DNA of 64,000 bases, taken from NCBI RefSeq assembly GCF_014203695.1, contig NZ_JACHJO010000009.1, positions 221,230 through 285,229 of the forward strand. The letters are read 5' to 3'. This document shows positions 62,819 through 64,000 of the stretch, one piece after another; position 1 is the stretch's first letter, and the number at the start of each line of letters is the position of its first letter. Source of the DNA: Nocardiopsis algeriensis (GTDB lineage Bacteria > Actinomycetota > Actinomycetes > Streptosporangiales > Streptosporangiaceae). The position numbers were made by a program, and so were the translations under genes. Below the pieces are notes generated by a model. It was not told the DNA's origin and did not search any database. It saw only the letters and a list, made by a program, of their open reading frames with translations.

Positions 62819-63799
62819 ATGGCAGAGGCCATCCCCGAATGGACACTTAAGCCAGAAGAAGAAATCAAGAGAAAGCACCTTCACGACATCTACGCCGGAA
62901 GCAGACAAGGTGGCATCTGCCCTTCCGCAAAGAGTCCTAATATCCTCATCTTCAGCAATCCCGAGTCTGGCAAGAAGCACGGGTACCATGATGAATGGAT
63001 GTCAGATGGATGCTTCCACTACACCGGCGAGGGTCAGCATGGCGACCAAAGCATGACCAAGGGGAACCTCGCCATACTTAACCATATTGAAGACGGCCGC
63101 GCCCTTCGCGTTTTTCAAGGAAGCAAAGACATAGTTACCTACAAGGGAGAATTCACCCTTGACGGCGAAGACCCGTGGTACGAAACCGACGCTCCCGAGA
63201 CAAATAACGGCCCCCTGCGCAAGGTCATTGTCTTCAAGCTGCAACCAGTTGACACCAAGCCACTTGCCCCTGAGAGCCTCCTGAGCAAGCTACTCGCAAC
63301 CAAAGAGCGAGTGAAGAGCATCCCTATCGAGAAACAGAAAACGGAAGAATACTTCGTCAGCCCAAACCAAGAGGCTTACACAGCAGAACGCGAAGAAGCT
63401 GACCTGGTCATCAAATTTAGTGAATACCTCCACAGCAAAGGCCTTGCCGCCGAGCGCCTACAGATCATCCCCAAGGGAGAACGGCGCCCTCTATTCACTG
63501 ACCTGTACGTCAAGGAAATAAACCTTCTTGCAGAAGCCAAAGGGAGCGTGACCAGAGAGAAAATAAGGATGGCCATCGGCCAACTTGCCGACTACAGCAG
63601 ATTTGCAAGCGATGCAACTTGCGCCATCCTTATTCCATCCAAGCCCAGACCCGATTTGATGGAACTAATACACAGCCAGGGATATACCGCTATCTGGCCC
63701 GATGGAAACACTTACAAAACCAGCAACAATGAGGTGATCTCAGCAACTGGGAAGCAGCAGGAAACCGGCAATCAAGACGAGAAGTGCATCCATGGGTGA
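62819..63799 (+). CDS. Probable modification-dependent restriction endonuclease
   Basis: A 326-residue protein, distinctly less GC-rich than the window average. The N-terminal half (about 20-190) has the YDG/SRA-like pattern HDIYAGSRQGGICPS, KHGYHDEWMSDGCFHYTGEG, QSMTKGNLAILNH, seen in McrA-like actinobacterial enzymes that read modified DNA. The C-terminal half (about 230-310) has a PD-(D/E)xK-like core, FTDLYVKEINLLAEAKGSV, with the D and E-A-K. AGGAG lies seven bases before ATG 62819. It would cut modified foreign DNA. No modification enzyme is adjacent, fitting a type IV system. Confidence 0.7.
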   Translation: MAEAIPEWTLKPEEEIKRKHLHDIYAGSRQGGICPSAKSPNILIFSNPESGKKHGYHDEWMSDGCFHYTGEGQHGDQSMTKGNLAILNHIEDGRALRVFQGSKDIVTYKGEFTLDGEDPWYETDAPETNNGPLRKVIVFKLQPVDTKPLAPESLLSKLLATKERVKSIPIEKQKTEEYFVSPNQEAYTAEREEADLVIKFSEYLHSKGLAAERLQIIPKGERRPLFTDLYVKEINLLAEAKGSVTREKIRMAIGQLADYSRFASDATCAILIPSKPRPDLMELIHSQGYTAIWPDGNTYKTSNNEVISATGKQQETGNQDEKCIHG

Positions 63800-63820
63800 A
63801 CTTCCGTTCCCCTGACACAG

Positions 63821-63886
63821 ACGTGGAGCCCCAGGTAGAAGGCGAGGTGTCGAATCTCCACCGGACCACCATGAAAGGCTCCACGT
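63821..63886. repeat. 10-bp inverted repeat before the IS3-type gene
   Basis: ACGTGGAGCC at 63821-63830 pairs with GGCTCCACGT at 63877-63886. It lies between the restriction gene and the transposase. It could be a terminator-like hairpin or part of the IS left end; which cannot be decided without the right end. Confidence 0.5.
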
Positions 63887-63957
63887 GGTTCCCTATACTG
63901 CCACCTGTTTCGTGCCGGGTCTGATGGAGGCTTTCATTCCTGGGAAGGATGAGAGTC

Positions 63958-64000
63958 ATGGCAGCACCGAGGAAGTACCCCGATGAGCTGCGCGAACGCG
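63958..64000 (+). CDS. IS3-family transposase OrfA, N-terminal fragment (cut by window)
   Basis: Only the first 14 residues are visible: MAAPRKYPDELRER, the standard opening of IS3-type OrfA HTH proteins. GGGAAGGATGAGAGTC precedes the ATG. The rest of the element lies to the right. Confidence 0.75.
   Translation, partial: MAAPRKYPDELRER

Overview
The window is very GC-rich chromosomal DNA with the codon use and gene types of a filamentous actinomycete. Secreted plant-polymer hydrolases, a perfect TGGGAGCGCTCCCA cellulase operator (the Thermobifida CelR box), a gpgS-folP2 pair and a DUF574 methyltransferase point to the Nocardiopsaceae, most likely Nocardiopsis. That assignment is an inference from gene content.

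Layout. Positions 1-8.9 kb hold the end of ung, a large stand-alone NACHT NTPase, a sirtuin, a sulfotransferase-like protein, an aldo/keto reductase, a PucR regulator and dps. Positions 8.9-16.5 kb form a sulfur block: an SsuABC-type ABC transporter, an orphan MetQ-like lipoprotein, an aldo/keto reductase and metY-metX. Three near-palindromic sites and one half-site sharing AAGTAG(G) sit in front of these genes, so a common sulfur regulator is likely. Positions 16.7-30.2 kb carry a ClpC-type ATPase, a GH5 cellulase, a membrane-anchored SDR with small proteins, and a one-strand cluster of ATP-grasp ligase, CocE-type hydrolase, divergent P450, 18-cysteine copper-storage protein and small membrane protein. 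A CBM2-SGNH esterase and a GH114 lipoprotein follow.

Positions 30.4-44.1 kb are mostly core and redox genes: an alcohol dehydrogenase, a PAP2-lipid kinase fusion, an MBL-fold hydrolase, TatA, PrsW, the operon gpgS/folP2/dioxygenase-like/RibD-like, a TetR-type regulator with two HTH units, and three redox enzymes.

Positions 44.3-49.0 kb are the most unusual part: four tightly overlapping genes (class III cyclase-like protein, two-TM protein, repeat protein, one-TM sensor-like protein) downstream of a Crp/Fnr cyclic-nucleotide regulator. Two neighbouring proteins carry three copies of a 20-residue glycine-rich repeat. This looks like a cyclic-nucleotide signalling or defence module with a homotypic interaction motif.

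Positions 49-56.4 kb contain an SRPBCC protein, DUF2267, DUF574, an orphan 490-residue protein and an ISAs1 transposase relic next to tRNA-Pro(GGG), then a PRTase/hydrolase/erythromycin-esterase module whose esterase is frameshifted at a seven-base homopolymer. Positions 56.7-62.6 kb hold a sodium:solute symporter with a 43-residue partner, and a GH3 glycosidase facing its probable LacI regulator across a perfect 16-bp palindrome. The right edge (62.8-64 kb) is visibly less GC-rich and carries a probable modification-dependent restriction enzyme followed by the start of an IS3-type transposase, so it is likely acquired DNA.
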